Made by a program: the position numbers and the translations under genes
From: Sporolactobacillus shoreicorticis
GTDB lineage: Bacteria > Bacillota > Bacilli > Bacillales > Sporolactobacillaceae
Assembly: GCF_024125445.1 (NCBI RefSeq)
Contig: NZ_JAMXWM010000008.1
Coordinates: forward strand, 1-64,000
Direction of reading: 5' to 3'
DNA length: 64,000 nt
The notes under the pieces: model-generated
Told to the model about the DNA's origin: nothing
Database searches by the model: none
What the model saw: only the letters and a program-made list of their open reading frames with translations
Part shown: piece by piece, positions 9,683 to 19,429 of the stretch
How positions within the stretch are numbered: the stretch's first letter is position 1
Layout of the letters: each line of letters starts with the position of its first letter

Positions 9683-10753
9683 CTAATGATTCATCTTAAA
9701 TTCAAGAAATAATTCGTTGAAACGCGCGTTGACCGGCTTGCTAAAGTTATCATACACTTCAAGTCGATCCGTCAGCTTCTTATCAGGGTAGAACCGTTTG
9801 TCATTCTTTATTTTTTTAGGAAGATAACGTATGGCTTCTCGATTTGGTGTCGCATAGCCGACATATTCCGCATTTTTAGCAGCGTTTTTCGGATCGAGCA
9901 TGAAGTTAATAAACTGCTCGGCCCCCTTCTTGTTCGTTGCACCTTTCGGAATGGCCATGTTGTCGAACCATACATTAGACCCTTCCTTCGGAATCACATA
10001 AGTTAATTCAGGATTTTCATCCATAATCTCCACGGCATCACCGGACCAAAGAACACCGATGGCTGCTTCACGTCTCGGCAAAAGTAATTTATTCTCATCG
10101 CCGACTATTGCTTTAATATTCGGTGTTAGCTTTTTCAGCTTTTGCAGTGTCTGTTTCAAATGCTTTTTATTGGTATCATTCACAGAATAGTGCAAGCTGT
10201 TCAGGCCCATTCCGACAATTTCACGCGCGCTGTCAACGAGCAGAATTTGATTTCTATACTTCTTATTCCACAGATCGTTCCAGCTAGTGATCTTGCTGCC
10301 GCCAAGCATTTTCGGATTGTAAACAATGCCCACCGTACCCCAAAAATAAGGAACCGAATAGTGATTGGCCGGATCAAAGGACAGATTTAAAAAACGCGAA
10401 TCAATATTTTTTAAATTTGGCACCTTTTTGGAATTAATCGGCAAGAGCAGATGCTCATCACGCATTTTGCTGATCATGTAATCCGACGGAACGACGAGAT
10501 CAAAGGAAGTACCGCCTTGTTGAATTTTCGTCAGCATTGCTTCATTAGAATCAAAGGTCTGGTAGACCACGCGATAGCCGTACTGTTTTTCAAATTTTGC
10601 AATCAGCGCCGGATCAATATAATCGCCCCAGTTATAGATCGTCAGGGTCTTGGCACCTGCTTTCGTTGTCGACCCGGTCAATTTAGCAGAAACAAGCGAC
10701 AGAGCAAGGACAATGACGAGAACAGCGATCAGCATAATCATCAGCTTTTTCAT
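9683..10753 (-). CDS. potD: Spermidine/putrescine ABC transporter substrate-binding protein
   Basis: Periplasmic-type polyamine binding protein, 356 aa. An N-terminal hydrophobic segment (residues 1-24) acts as membrane anchor or signal; no lipobox Cys is present. Family motifs include TLTIYNWGDYIDPALI near residue 37, the FDLVVPSDYMI segment and GVLWSGDAVEIM followed by VIPKEGSNVWFDNMAIPKGA, which form the polyamine pocket. Its start overlaps the potC stop by four bases. It is the last gene of the potABCD operon. Confidence 0.95.
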   Translation of the reverse strand: MKKLMIMLIAVLVIVLALSLVSAKLTGSTTKAGAKTLTIYNWGDYIDPALIAKFEKQYGYRVVYQTFDSNEAMLTKIQQGGTSFDLVVPSDYMISKMRDEHLLLPINSKKVPNLKNIDSRFLNLSFDPANHYSVPYFWGTVGIVYNPKMLGGSKITSWNDLWNKKYRNQILLVDSAREIVGMGLNSLHYSVNDTNKKHLKQTLQKLKKLTPNIKAIVGDENKLLLPRREAAIGVLWSGDAVEIMDENPELTYVIPKEGSNVWFDNMAIPKGATNKKGAEQFINFMLDPKNAAKNAEYVGYATPNREAIRYLPKKIKNDKRFYPDKKLTDRLEVYDNFSKPVNARFNELFLEFKMNH

Positions 10754-11559
10754 GCATCCTCACCTCCGGAAAGCTGCTTCACTTTTCCCATCCCGCGGGT
10801 TGAGAAATAATAAACCAGCACAATAGCAAGTGTAATCAAAAAAATGAGTGTCGAGAGCGCATTGACCGACATCGAAATACCTTGTCGCGCCCGTGAATAG
10901 ATTTCAACGGATAACGTTGAAAATCCGTTGCCGGTGACAAAAAAGGTGACCGCAAAATCATCGAGAGAATAGGTGAGTGCCATAAAAAATCCGGCAAAAA
11001 TTCCCGGTGTAATGAACGGAATTACAACCTTCAACAGCACATCTAATCTTTTCGCGCCGAGATCCCGCGCAGCATCAATCAGTGTCGGGCTCATTTCTTG
11101 GAGCTTAGGAAGAACCATCAGCACAACGATGGGAACACTGAAGGCAATATGCGCGAGCAGCACCGAAATGAATCCGAGCTTAATCCCGAGCAAGGTGAAC
11201 AGAATGAGAAAAGAGGCACCGATGATAACGTCTGGACTCACCATCAGAATATTGTTTAATGAGAGCAGCATGTTCTTGTAGTGGCGTCCTTTAGTCAAAT
11301 AGATCGCCAGGGCGCCAAAGACACCAAGCACTGTCGACAGTAGCGACGACAGCAGCGCCACGATCACTGTATCAACGACAATCGCAATTAAACGCTTATC
11401 GGAGAACACTTCTTTATACCAATCAAAAGTGAATCCTGTAAAATGCGTCATGTTCCCGGCTTTGTTAAACGAGTAGAACATGAGATAGAAAATAGGCAGA
11501 TAAAGCACGACGAAAACACAAAGCAGGAAAAGAGTCGATCCTATTCTCTTTTTTACCAT
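10750..11559 (-). CDS. potC: Spermidine/putrescine ABC transporter permease PotC
   Basis: Six-helix permease, about 269 aa. The EAA-type loop DAARDLGAKRLDVLLKVVIP, which docks on PotA, is clear, and the C-terminal half contains the conserved DDFAVTFFVTGNG segment of PotC. I place the start at the ATG at 11559, overlapping the potB stop (ATGGTAA), because the upstream GTG at 11571 has its ribosome binding site too close. Confidence 0.94.
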   Translation of the reverse strand: MVKKRIGSTLFLLCVFVVLYLPIFYLMFYSFNKAGNMTHFTGFTFDWYKEVFSDKRLIAIVVDTVIVALLSSLLSTVLGVFGALAIYLTKGRHYKNMLLSLNNILMVSPDVIIGASFLILFTLLGIKLGFISVLLAHIAFSVPIVVLMVLPKLQEMSPTLIDAARDLGAKRLDVLLKVVIPFITPGIFAGFFMALTYSLDDFAVTFFVTGNGFSTLSVEIYSRARQGISMSVNALSTLIFLITLAIVLVYYFSTRGMGKVKQLSGGEDA

Positions 11560-12356
11560 CGCTTCAGCCACCCCTTTCCCATCAGCGCCATAACGACGAC
11601 CATGGCCAGAATCAAGAAGACAGCAATTGTCGAGCCCATTCCCCAGTCCTGCGTGACAAGAAAATGTTCTTCAATCGCCGTTCCGAGTGTGATTACCCGA
11701 TTTCCAGCGATCAGGCGTGTCAGCATAAACAAAGACAGCGCGGGGATAAATACGGCCTGACAGCCGGATTTGACGCCTTCAAGTGTAAGCGGAAAAATCA
11801 CACGCCGAAAGGTCGCCCAAGCAGATGCGCCTAGATCATAAGCGGCCTCGACAAAACTGCTGTTCAGCTTTTCAAGGCTATTGTAGATGGGCAGAATCAT
11901 AAAAGGAATAAATAAATAGACCGAGACAAAAACGAAACTTGAGCCTGTAAACAGAATCTGCCGACGTCCGGCACCCGACATGGCAAGCAGCGTATCCACA
12001 GGACCATAGGTACCGAGCAATCCAATAAAGGCATAGGCTTTCAAAAGTATATTGATCCAGGTAGGCAGGATGATGAGCATAAGCCACAGCCTGCGATTTT
12101 TCATTCTTGTTAACAAATAAGCAGTCGGATAGGCAACAAGCAAAGTAAAGAAAGTAATGAAAAATGCATAACCAATTGAACTGATTGCCATCTTTAAATA
12201 AATCGGCGTAAAGAACCGCAGATAATTTTCAAAAGAAAAATGTCCCTGTATGTCAAAAAAGGAATAGTATAAGACCATCGCTAAAGGCGCGACAACAAAA
12301 AGGCCGATCCACAGAACATAAGGAATAAGATAGGTGTTCGTCCATTTCTTAGTCAT
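11553..12356 (-). CDS. potB: Spermidine/putrescine ABC transporter permease PotB
   Basis: Permease partner of PotC, 267 aa from the ATG at 12356 ([16 protein letters not shown]). It has about six membrane helices and the EAA loop [20 protein letters not shown]. The start overlaps the potA stop by eight bases (ATGACTAA), showing tight translational coupling; a longer frame to 12464 would lie inside potA and has no support. Confidence 0.94.
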   Translation of the reverse strand: MTKKWTNTYLIPYVLWIGLFVVAPLAMVLYYSFFDIQGHFSFENYLRFFTPIYLKMAISSIGYAFFITFFTLLVAYPTAYLLTRMKNRRLWLMLIILPTWINILLKAYAFIGLLGTYGPVDTLLAMSGAGRRQILFTGSSFVFVSVYLFIPFMILPIYNSLEKLNSSFVEAAYDLGASAWATFRRVIFPLTLEGVKSGCQAVFIPALSLFMLTRLIAGNRVITLGTAIEEHFLVTQDWGMGSTIAVFLILAMVVVMALMGKGWLKRW

Positions 12357-13449
12357 GGCCCGCGCCCTCATAACTTTCCAAACGCCGATCAAAGGCTTCT
12401 TCGGTTTCGCCGTGACGCATGACATGAATCGCTTCAGGCTCAAAAAACAGACCGATCTCCTCACCGATCCGAGCGCTCTTCGTCGAGTGAATCATCCACG
12501 AATTTCCATCCTCGTCCTTGCCAATCATTTCATAATGTACGCCTCGGAACAATTGGGACTCTATGCGTACCTGCAGCAGTCCTTCTCCGTGCGGCTTGAT
12601 CTCCAGGTCTTCAGGACGGATAACAATTTCTACAGCTTCCCTTTCATCAAAGCCTTGATCGACGCAATCAAAGGTTTTACCGGCAAAGGAAACGACACGA
12701 TCCTTCAGCATCGTACCGGGAATGATGTTGGATTCACCGATAAAATCGGCGACAAAACGGTTAATCGGCTCATCATAAATCGAGCGTGGCGAACCGCTCT
12801 GCTCAATTTTTCCTTGATTTAGAACAAAGATCTCATCTGACATAGCAAGTGCTTCCTCTTGATCATGTGTTACGAAAATAAACGTAATGCCGAGCCGGCG
12901 CTGCAGCTGACGGAGTTCAACCTGCATCGCGGTCCGCAGCTTAAGATCCAAAGCAGACAGCGGTTCGTCAAGCAGGAGCACCTGCGGTTGGTTGACAATC
13001 GCACGCGCGATCGCAACCCGTTGTTTCTGTCCGCCGGACAGTTCGGCAATCTCGCGATTCTGGTAACCGTCCAGGTTGACAAAGTGCAGTGCCTGTTTCA
13101 CCCTCGGTTCAATTTCTTTATTTGTCAATTTATTAATTCGCAAGCCAAACGCCACATTTTCAAAAACATTCAAATGCGGAAACAGTGCATAGTCCTGAAA
13201 CACAGTGTTGACTTGCCGCTTATTCGGTGGAATTTTATTGACCATGCGCCCGTCAAAGGTTATCGTTCCTTCGCTTGGCTCCAAGAATCCGGCAATCAAA
13301 CGCAAAATGGTTGTTTTTCCGCATCCCGACGGACCAAGAAGTGTATAGAATTTGCCGCGTTCAATTGCAAAACTGATGTCTTTTAAAATAATTTCTCCAT
13401 CAAACCGTTTGGCAACATGGTCAAATTGAATGATTGTCTTTTTTGTCAT
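12349..13449 (-). CDS. potA: Spermidine/putrescine ABC transporter ATP-binding protein
   Basis: ATPase of the polyamine importer. Walker [12 protein letters not shown], signature [14 protein letters not shown] and Walker [13 protein letters not shown] are intact, and a C-terminal TOBE-type regulatory domain follows from about residue 235. I choose the ATG at 13449 ([16 protein letters not shown], about 366 aa, the usual PotA size); an in-frame GTG at 13494 is possible but its ribosome binding site is badly spaced. First transporter gene after the XRE/cupin regulator, about 165 bases downstream of it. Confidence 0.95.
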   Translation of the reverse strand: MTKKTIIQFDHVAKRFDGEIILKDISFAIERGKFYTLLGPSGCGKTTILRLIAGFLEPSEGTITFDGRMVNKIPPNKRQVNTVFQDYALFPHLNVFENVAFGLRINKLTNKEIEPRVKQALHFVNLDGYQNREIAELSGGQKQRVAIARAIVNQPQVLLLDEPLSALDLKLRTAMQVELRQLQRRLGITFIFVTHDQEEALAMSDEIFVLNQGKIEQSGSPRSIYDEPINRFVADFIGESNIIPGTMLKDRVVSFAGKTFDCVDQGFDEREAVEIVIRPEDLEIKPHGEGLLQVRIESQLFRGVHYEMIGKDEDGNSWMIHSTKSARIGEEIGLFFEPEAIHVMRHGETEEAFDRRLESYEGAGHD

Positions 13450-13613
13450 TGAAATTCCGGCATTGTACCGACTGGCGACACTCCGCCCTGCCACATCCTT
13501 TCATTGTCTACTGGTGATGTTAAGCCTCAGCAGCGTTCATTGGCTTTTTTGCTACCGGCTGGACAAACGTCCCAAATTGTCATAATCAACATGACCCTCA
13601 AACATGACTTTTC

Positions 13614-14156
13614 TTATAAATAGGATTCGGTCGCGACCAAAAGTACTTTCGCAGGCACATCGCTTTCATTGATCAGCTGATGCTCCTCAGCAGCATGATA
13701 ATAAACCGAATCGCCTGATTTGGCGTGGTAACGTTTCTTTCCAAGACGGACGGTAATCGACCCGGACAGTACATAGAGAAAGGTCTCCGAGGAAGACGGC
13801 TCAAAGGTTTTGAATGCCCCGTGACGTTTCAAGCTCAAAAAGATCGGCTCCATCTCCTTCTCATTCGATTCAGGAACAAGCCAGCGAAGCTGATAGCCCA
13901 GTTGATCATCGGAAAATTTGGTTTGATCCTGCTGCCAATAAATGACTTTTTGCACAAAAGTCTGATCATCGAAAAAGGATTTCGGATCACAGCCCAGCAC
14001 CTCCAGAAGGACAAAAAAGGTTTCAATGGAAGGTGAGCTTATGTCATTTTCAATTTGCGATATGTAGCCCTTCGTCAGATCTGTCCGCTCCGCAAGTTCT
14101 TCCTGCGTCAAACCACTCTTAAGGCGCAGGTTTTTGATTTTCCTGCCGATCAGCAC
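13614..14156 (-). CDS. XRE-family regulator with C-terminal cupin sensor domain
   Basis: A 180-aa regulator. Residues 1-60 are a helix-turn-helix XRE domain (LTQEELAERTDLTKGYISQIEN); residues 105-180 form a cupin barrel with FLYVLSGSITVRLG and an E-H pair near the end (AAEEHQLIN). This architecture is the one that sits in front of potABCD in Listeria, Staphylococcus and many Bacillales, where it likely controls polyamine uptake. GTG start with GGGAG seven bases upstream. It probably heads the pot operon. Confidence 0.88.
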   Translation of the reverse strand: MLIGRKIKNLRLKSGLTQEELAERTDLTKGYISQIENDISSPSIETFFVLLEVLGCDPKSFFDDQTFVQKVIYWQQDQTKFSDDQLGYQLRWLVPESNEKEMEPIFLSLKRHGAFKTFEPSSSETFLYVLSGSITVRLGKKRYHAKSGDSVYYHAAEEHQLINESDVPAKVLLVATESYL

Positions 14157-14590
14157 CCACAGCTCCCCACTTTCATATGTTTACTATTTTTATACATTCG
14201 GTTTACTAAAACAAATTAATTATAAAGGTTTCTTAAAAAAAAACAATATTTTTCTTAATGATCGTAATTTGTCGCAGTGAGGGCAATTTAAGTTTTATTT
14301 TTCAGACTTTATGAGAACGCAGGATGTGAAAATGTCAATAACTTTGTGGATATGTGGATAACCTCTGTTTTTTCTTTATTAACGCCAAGTAAAAATGTGC
14401 ATGATTTTGTTAATATTTATCCTCTTTTTTGTGGATTATGTGGACAGATGTACTTAACCGCTTATTTTTATTGTTTTTTCATTGTCAAGTCTGTGGATAA
14501 ATCTGTGGATACTGTTCCTAACTTTTTTTCAAGTTTTTTCTCAAAAAAAATACCTCAGATTCCCTAATAGGATTGAGGTACGTCTTAAGA
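14157..14590. other. Gene-free AT-rich stretch containing the DnaA box cluster
   Basis: No coding potential seen in 434 bases. The content is an AT-rich segment (14210-14320), the tandem DnaA boxes listed separately, and at 14550-14585 a CCTCAGATTCC / GATTGAGG-type inverted repeat next to the pdaA 3' end that may act as its terminator. Confidence 0.6.
14345..14512 (-). promoter_or_regulatory. DnaA box cluster (five boxes, same orientation)
   Basis: Read as TGTGGATAA (reverse complement of the TTATCCACA DnaA box): perfect copies at 14353-14361 and 14492-14500; one-mismatch copies at 14345-14353, 14430-14438 and 14504-14512. Five near-consensus boxes in 170 bases, all in one direction, in a gene-free region is far above chance. 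No dnaA/dnaN genes are near, so this is not the usual oriC arrangement; it looks like the DnaA-titrating box clusters described on the B. subtilis chromosome. Confidence 0.75.
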
Positions 14591-15370
14591 TCACCAAAAT
14601 TTGGACGGCAGGACGCGTTCGGCCATTAGATCATCCAAGCTGCGGAATTGATAACCTTGCTTCTTTAAATCATGAATTACACGTGGCAGCGCTTGAGCGT
14701 TATCCTTGGATACCGTATGAAGCAGAATTACCGCACCAGGGTGAACACGTTTCATAATGTGATCGTAGGCATAATCGGCACCGTGCTGATCATCGCGAAG
14801 CCAATCACGATAAGCTGCCGACCAGAATACATTGATGTATCCCGAGTCATGTCCCAGCTTTAACGATCGTTCGCTGAATGTTCCTCTCGGCGGCCGCAGA
14901 TAGGTCATTTGCTTATCACCGGTTATTTTCGTATATCTTCCCTTAAGCTTAGCCAGTTCTTTTTTATACTTTGCATCACTTATTTTCGATAGATCCGGAT
15001 GACTCCACGAATGATTTCCGACAATGTGGCCTTCTTTAACCATCCTTTTAACGAGTTTCGGCTGATCCGAAATATAGTGGCCGGTGATGAAAAATGTTGC
15101 GGGAACCTTTTCCTTTTTTAATGTATCAAGGATTCCCGAAGTATATCCTGCCTCATATCCGTTATCAAAGGTCAAATACAATTCTTTTCTTGACGTATTT
15201 CCGATAAAAATACCGTCATATTTCTTAAGCAATGCTTCATATTCAGGTTCTGTCGTCGCCGGTCGGTTATTCTTTGCGGGTTTAAAGTACCAATCCTTTC
15301 CGTATGAAGAAAAGGGGTGGACAAAAGTTCCGCACATGGCGATTAAAAGCACCAACACTATTTTTTTCAC
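14591..15370 (-). CDS. pdaA: Spore-cortex polysaccharide deacetylase (delta-lactam formation)
   Basis: Carbohydrate esterase family 4 protein, 259 aa, close to the length of B. subtilis PdaA. A signal peptide spans residues 1-24. NodB-domain motifs are TFDNGYEAGYT (metal-binding Asp), HSWSHPDLSK (the His pair), RPPRGTFSERSL and LLHTVSKDNA. The TFDNGYE variant and the KDWYFKPAKNNRP lead-in are specific to PdaA, which removes acetyl groups from muramic acid so that muramic delta-lactam can form in the cortex, a step needed for germination. Adjacent to yfjT- and yfkD-like genes as in B. subtilis. Confidence 0.94.
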   Translation of the reverse strand: MKKIVLVLLIAMCGTFVHPFSSYGKDWYFKPAKNNRPATTEPEYEALLKKYDGIFIGNTSRKELYLTFDNGYEAGYTSGILDTLKKEKVPATFFITGHYISDQPKLVKRMVKEGHIVGNHSWSHPDLSKISDAKYKKELAKLKGRYTKITGDKQMTYLRPPRGTFSERSLKLGHDSGYINVFWSAAYRDWLRDDQHGADYAYDHIMKRVHPGAVILLHTVSKDNAQALPRVIHDLKKQGYQFRSLDDLMAERVLPSKFW

Positions 15371-15422
15371 ACGATCACCCTCCGGTTTTAGGGTTGACCG
15401 TTTCTGTTCGATTTATGTTTCC

Positions 15423-15626
15423 TTATTTTTCTACAAGCCCTTCTGCCCAGTCATCGCGAAATCTGCGGATTTTCACCTCAAGATTCTCCATCATAGCCAG
15501 GATGTTCTCCAGATCTTCATGTTCTGCAGTCTCTTCGTTAAGTGCGCCAACAACCTGAGCGAGCAGTTTAAATCGATTCTTCAAATAAATAACTTGATCT
15601 TCTTTCGAATTCGTCGCTCTTCCCAT
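15423..15626 (-). CDS. Small conserved protein, YfjT/SE1561 type
   Basis: A 67-aa acidic, probably helical protein (MGRATNSKEDQVIYLKNRF...). The start at 15626 has GGAGGTG nine bases upstream; a longer frame to 15749 would overlap the next gene and has no ribosome binding site. Size, the KEDQVIYLKNR motif and the place beside pdaA and a yfkD-like gene match the short YfjT/SE1561-type proteins of Bacillales. Function unknown. Confidence 0.7.
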   Translation of the reverse strand: MGRATNSKEDQVIYLKNRFKLLAQVVGALNEETAEHEDLENILAMMENLEVKIRRFRDDWAEGLVEK

Positions 15627-15696
15627 TTCCAGCACCTCCAATACAGCTTCTCCTTCCACTTTAGCACAGATATACGCGAAAGGCGGAGCAATGGAA

Positions 15697-16476
15697 TTAC
15701 TGGGCAATGTAACGAAGCGAGAGGTGATCAGTAATCGGCATCCATGCACCGATACCCTGCTGCATCACATTTTTAACATCTAAATGTGCTTTACCGCCTC
15801 TTAGAACGAGAAATACTTCACCGTAGGTAATTTTCCCACGTTCATTAACCGCTGGTACATAGCCATATAAATGACCGACTTGTTTAGAAGGTACTTGATA
15901 CGGCCGGTCAATTTTTGTACCTGCGCCGACAATTGTTGAAAAGGATATTGGTAGATGCGTTTTTTCCATTGTTTTTGCCAAAATTAACTGACTTGCTTCT
16001 TCTTTCTTTGGAACCTCGGAGGTCAATCCTCCTTTGACCGTCACTTGAATCTTCTGTAGGTAGCCGATTTCCTGCCCGCTCTTGCTGCCACGGGCATCGG
16101 CCGCATTATCATTAATTCGTTTATATTCCCAGTTTACAGATGTCTCTTTCGATTTGTAATTAAGCGGCCATTCACCCAGATAAATGCGCGCCGAGTAGCC
16201 AATCGACCATTTTGACGGATGAATGGACGACTCATTAAGCAATTTGATTAATACCGGATTTTCCACCGGAACGTTTGCTGTCTTAAGCAACGCCTTGGTG
16301 TGGGCGCTCGGCACGAGTTCAGAGGCATCATGTGTCGGATTCGGATACGTATTTTCTTTAGAGATGTCAATTACTGATTTTGGCAGTGCATTGGGCACCG
16401 CGTTTTTTGCCCCCACCTCAGAGGATAGGCAGAAAAGAAATGCAGCACATAAGATTAAAGATATGATTTTTTTCAA
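15697..16476 (-). CDS. Secreted YfkD-like protein
   Basis: A 259-aa protein with a signal peptide (residues 1-23, cleavage after VGA). The middle contains ARIYLGEWPLNYKSKETSVNWEYKRIN, which is cut here to its key elements: YLGEWPLNY and SVNWEYKRIN, both typical of the YfkD family. Predicted to be exported and to stay near the membrane or cell wall. Function is unknown; B. subtilis yfkD is in the same neighbourhood as pdaA. Confidence 0.8.
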   Translation of the reverse strand: MKKIISLILCAAFLFCLSSEVGAKNAVPNALPKSVIDISKENTYPNPTHDASELVPSAHTKALLKTANVPVENPVLIKLLNESSIHPSKWSIGYSARIYLGEWPLNYKSKETSVNWEYKRINDNAADARGSKSGQEIGYLQKIQVTVKGGLTSEVPKKEEASQLILAKTMEKTHLPISFSTIVGAGTKIDRPYQVPSKQVGHLYGYVPAVNERGKITYGEVFLVLRGGKAHLDVKNVMQQGIGAWMPITDHLSLRYIAQ

Positions 16477-16542
16477 GGCAGAAAACTCCTTTTTTCCTTA
16501 TCTTCTGCCGGGCACTGCAAAATTATCCAAAATGAAGCATAG

Positions 16543-16577
16543 AAAAACCAGATGCGGCATAACGCACCGCATCCGGC
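16543..16577 (-). terminator. Rho-independent terminator after the mtnE-like gene
   Basis: Stem CCGGATGCGG / CCGCATCTGG with a nine-base loop followed by TTTTTC on the minus strand, 20 bases past the stop codon. Confidence 0.85.
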
Positions 16578-16597
16578 TTCCCTCAATAATTAGGTTG

Positions 16598-17773
16598 TTA
16601 ATCAAATAAGTGAAGTTTCCCGATGCGTTCTACCGCTTCGGTCAAACGTTCCGGTTCGGTCAGGAGGCCGATGCGCACATACTTTTCACCACCGGTTCCG
16701 AATCCAATTCCCGGTGCGAGCACAACATGTGCTTTATCCAAAACATAGTCAAAGAATGATTCGGAGGTATAACCATCAGGAACCGGGAGCCAGCCGAAAA
16801 AAGATCCTTTGGAAGGTGTTGCATTCCAGCCGATTCGTCGTGCCGCATTAAAAAAAGCGTTACGCCGTGTTTCGTAGCGCCGCACAAGATCGCGGACACA
16901 GTCTTGCGGGCCGAGCAGTGCTTTCGCGCTTGCTTCCTGAATCCCGCCAAAAAGACTGACAAAATAGTGATCCTGAAATAATTCGATGGCTTCAATAACA
17001 CTCCTGTTCCCCAGCGCGAAGCCGACGCGCCAACCCGCCATATTGTAGGTTTTTGATAACGTATAGGTTTCGATGCCGACTTCTTTTGCCCCGGGCGTCT
17101 GCAGGAAACTGCGCGGTTTCTCACTATCGAAACCAAGCGCGCCGTAGGCAAAGTCGTGCAGAACACAAATATTATGTTTTCCCGCAACCCTCACCGTCTC
17201 CTCGAAGAAATCCGCAGATGCAGTTGCGGATGTCGGGTTGTTCGGGTAATTTAAAAACATCAATTTTGCCTGATCAAGAAGACCATCCGGCAGTGCTGCA
17301 TAATCAGGGAGAAAGGCATTCTCTTCAAGGAGAGGCATCGTTTCCATCTTTAGATTGGCAAGCGCAAAACCGGACAAATAATCCGGATAACCGGGATCCG
17401 GCATAAGCACCGTATCGCCGCTGTTCAGCAGGCATTCACCGATCTCAACCAGTCCGGTCTTCGATCCGAACAAAATAGCAACTTCAGTCTTCGGATCAAG
17501 ATCGACATCATATTCACGTTTGTAAAAAGTCGCGATCGCTTCCTTAAGAAAATCATAGCCTCTGAACGGCGAATACTTATGGTAAAGCGGGTTGGCCGCT
17601 GCTTCCTGCAGCGCTTTGACAATATGCGGCGGAGTCGGCTGATCCGGATTGCCCTGACCTAAATTAATGACATCGTGCCCTTTGGCAATTTCCGCGTTTG
17701 TTTTGACAACGAGATCAGCGAAAAACTGTTTCGGCAAACGTTTAAGCGCATCTGATTTTGCAAAGTTAACCAT
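16598..17773 (-). CDS. mtnE: PLP-dependent aminotransferase, MtnE-like
   Basis: Fold-type I aminotransferase, about 391 aa. Starting motif LKRLPKQFFADLV and GHDVINLGQGNPDQPTP, the PLP lysine motif YTLSKTYNMAGWRVGF, and NYPNNPTSATA follow the B. subtilis MtnE (YkrV) pattern very closely along the whole length; MtnE converts ketomethylthiobutyrate to methionine with glutamine as donor. I start at the ATG at 17773 with GGAAGTG upstream; a TTG at 17788 is less likely. No other methionine-salvage gene and no S-box leader is seen nearby, so the enzyme may have a broader role. Confidence 0.82.
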   Translation of the reverse strand: MVNFAKSDALKRLPKQFFADLVVKTNAEIAKGHDVINLGQGNPDQPTPPHIVKALQEAAANPLYHKYSPFRGYDFLKEAIATFYKREYDVDLDPKTEVAILFGSKTGLVEIGECLLNSGDTVLMPDPGYPDYLSGFALANLKMETMPLLEENAFLPDYAALPDGLLDQAKLMFLNYPNNPTSATASADFFEETVRVAGKHNICVLHDFAYGALGFDSEKPRSFLQTPGAKEVGIETYTLSKTYNMAGWRVGFALGNRSVIEAIELFQDHYFVSLFGGIQEASAKALLGPQDCVRDLVRRYETRRNAFFNAARRIGWNATPSKGSFFGWLPVPDGYTSESFFDYVLDKAHVVLAPGIGFGTGGEKYVRIGLLTEPERLTEAVERIGKLHLFD

Positions 17774-18086
17774 CCATTTCACTTCCAACTCTATAAGTTA
17801 ATTTGTATTTATCGTGACAGTATCTCTATTTTCGTGGATAAGTGCTCGTTTGTAAAGGAATCCTAGCATGAATTCTGAATCTTTATGAATAAATCAGGTT
17901 TGTATCCGCCGTATGGATATCACAAAAAATCAGAAGCTCATTGATAACCAAGGATATTCACTATTTGGACAAAAAACGAATAAAAATTGCTAAGGACGAA
18001 CCAGCAGAAAACAGGTATACTTGTTCTTGCTGAGCTCTCTATTTCAAAGCTGCATTAAAGCGAGTTGCGCAGAAAGGACACAAGAC
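17774..18086. other. Divergent intergenic region between mtnE-like and MFS genes
   Basis: About 310 bases. I see no gene or riboswitch. A single one-mismatch DnaA box (CGTGGATAA) is at 17835-17845, and a TTGGAC-like -35 near 17965 may belong to the MFS promoter. Confidence 0.4.
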
Positions 18087-19304
18087 ATGAATACTGAAAC
18101 ATACCGTCGGTTCCAATTTTCATTATTAATCGGATCTGTTTTTATTTGCGGTGCGGCAGAAGGAATGCTGCTTCCATTGATCGCTTTACTTCTCGAAAAA
18201 AACGGTGTCTCGGCTCTTTTGAATGGGCTGGGATCTACATCACTTTACATAGGTATGCTGATCTCTGTTCCGCTTCTGGAGAAACCCATGCGTAAGCTCG
18301 GTTATAAACTTTTTCTCATCATCGGACTTGGTTTAATCACAGTGCCCCTGTTTCTTTTTCCCATTTCGATGAATCTATGGTTTTGGTTTGTACTTAGACT
18401 GTGTGTCGGTTTTGGAGACAGCATTCTGCATCTAGCAGCACAAACCTGGATTACCATCGACAGCCCGATGAACAAGCGGGGACGAAACATTGCTTTCTAC
18501 GGATTGTCCTTCGGTCTCGGCTTTGCCGCCGGACCGATGCTTGTCCGATTGATCGCATTCGGTACGGAGGTCCCGTTCATTACCAGCGGTTTCTTTTGCC
18601 TTGCGGTTCTTCTGCTTCTATTTCTTCTTAAAAATGAATATCCTGAATTGAGTGACTCCTCCGGCTCTTCCGTTCGGCAAGTCCTTATTCGCTATAAAAA
18701 AGTTATTGCCGCGACATGGTCAGGCTTAGCGGTGACGCTCGCTTTCGGTTATCTGGAAACCTCCTTGAATAACAGCTTCCCGATTTTCGCCGTGCGTCAT
18801 GGGTACAATCTGACCCAAATTTCGATTCTGCTCCCGGCCTTCGTCATCGGTGCTTTAGTGACACAGGTTCCGCTTGGAATGCTTGGCGATCGCTTTGGCC
18901 GTAAACGTCTGCTACCGCTTATTTGCTTGTTTGGATCCATGTTCATCGCATGTACCGGCCTGCTCTCCGCTTATTTTTATGGTATCTATTTCACGCTCCT
19001 TGGCGCAGGCATGTTGATCGGTTCGCTTTATTCGATGAGCATGGGCTACGTCAGTGATTTACTCGATAAAGAACAGATTCCGCTCGGCAACATTCTGATG
19101 ACCGTATGTTACAGTGCCGGATGCATGGTCGGTCCGGTAGCCGGGAGCACGCTGATCAATTGGATTCCGAAGGGCGGGCTATTTTATGGAATAGCGATTT
19201 TCGTCTTCGTTTCTTCGATGAGCTGCTTTATTCATCAATTTTTCATCGCGCGAAAATCTTCGCTCAATCATTCAACCACACAGCAAAGAGTCTCAAGTCA
19301 TTGA
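18087..19304 (+). CDS. MFS transporter (YfkF-like)
   Basis: A 405-aa protein with about 12 membrane helices. MFS motif A is visible in the second half as GMLGDRFGRKRLLPL after helix 8, and a weaker version in the first half. Probably exports a small molecule; the substrate cannot be told. I place the start at the ATG at 18087 (AAAGGA upstream), not at an earlier in-frame codon at 18021. In B. subtilis an MFS gene (yfkF) lies in the same cluster. Confidence 0.85.
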   Translation: MNTETYRRFQFSLLIGSVFICGAAEGMLLPLIALLLEKNGVSALLNGLGSTSLYIGMLISVPLLEKPMRKLGYKLFLIIGLGLITVPLFLFPISMNLWFWFVLRLCVGFGDSILHLAAQTWITIDSPMNKRGRNIAFYGLSFGLGFAAGPMLVRLIAFGTEVPFITSGFFCLAVLLLLFLLKNEYPELSDSSGSSVRQVLIRYKKVIAATWSGLAVTLAFGYLETSLNNSFPIFAVRHGYNLTQISILLPAFVIGALVTQVPLGMLGDRFGRKRLLPLICLFGSMFIACTGLLSAYFYGIYFTLLGAGMLIGSLYSMSMGYVSDLLDKEQIPLGNILMTVCYSAGCMVGPVAGSTLINWIPKGGLFYGIAIFVFVSSMSCFIHQFFIARKSSLNHSTTQQRVSSH

Positions 19305-19316
19305 GACTCTTTTTTC
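19287..19316 (+). terminator. Rho-independent terminator of the MFS gene
   Basis: Stem GAGTCTCAA / TTGAGACTC, four-base loop, then TTTTTT. The stem overlaps the stop codon of the MFS gene. Confidence 0.9.
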
Positions 19317-19429
19317 ATTTCATCCAACCTTTTCTTTTTAGTGAACCACTTGCAGCAGCGCAGCATAACATAACAATGCATCAGGACCTTCAATGGCTTT
19401 GGAGGCCCTCTTAATAGGGGGAATCGCTT

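Noticed and set aside
17774-18086. S-box (SAM) riboswitch expected before an mtnE gene
   Set aside because: None of the conserved S-box elements is present on the minus strand upstream of 17773.
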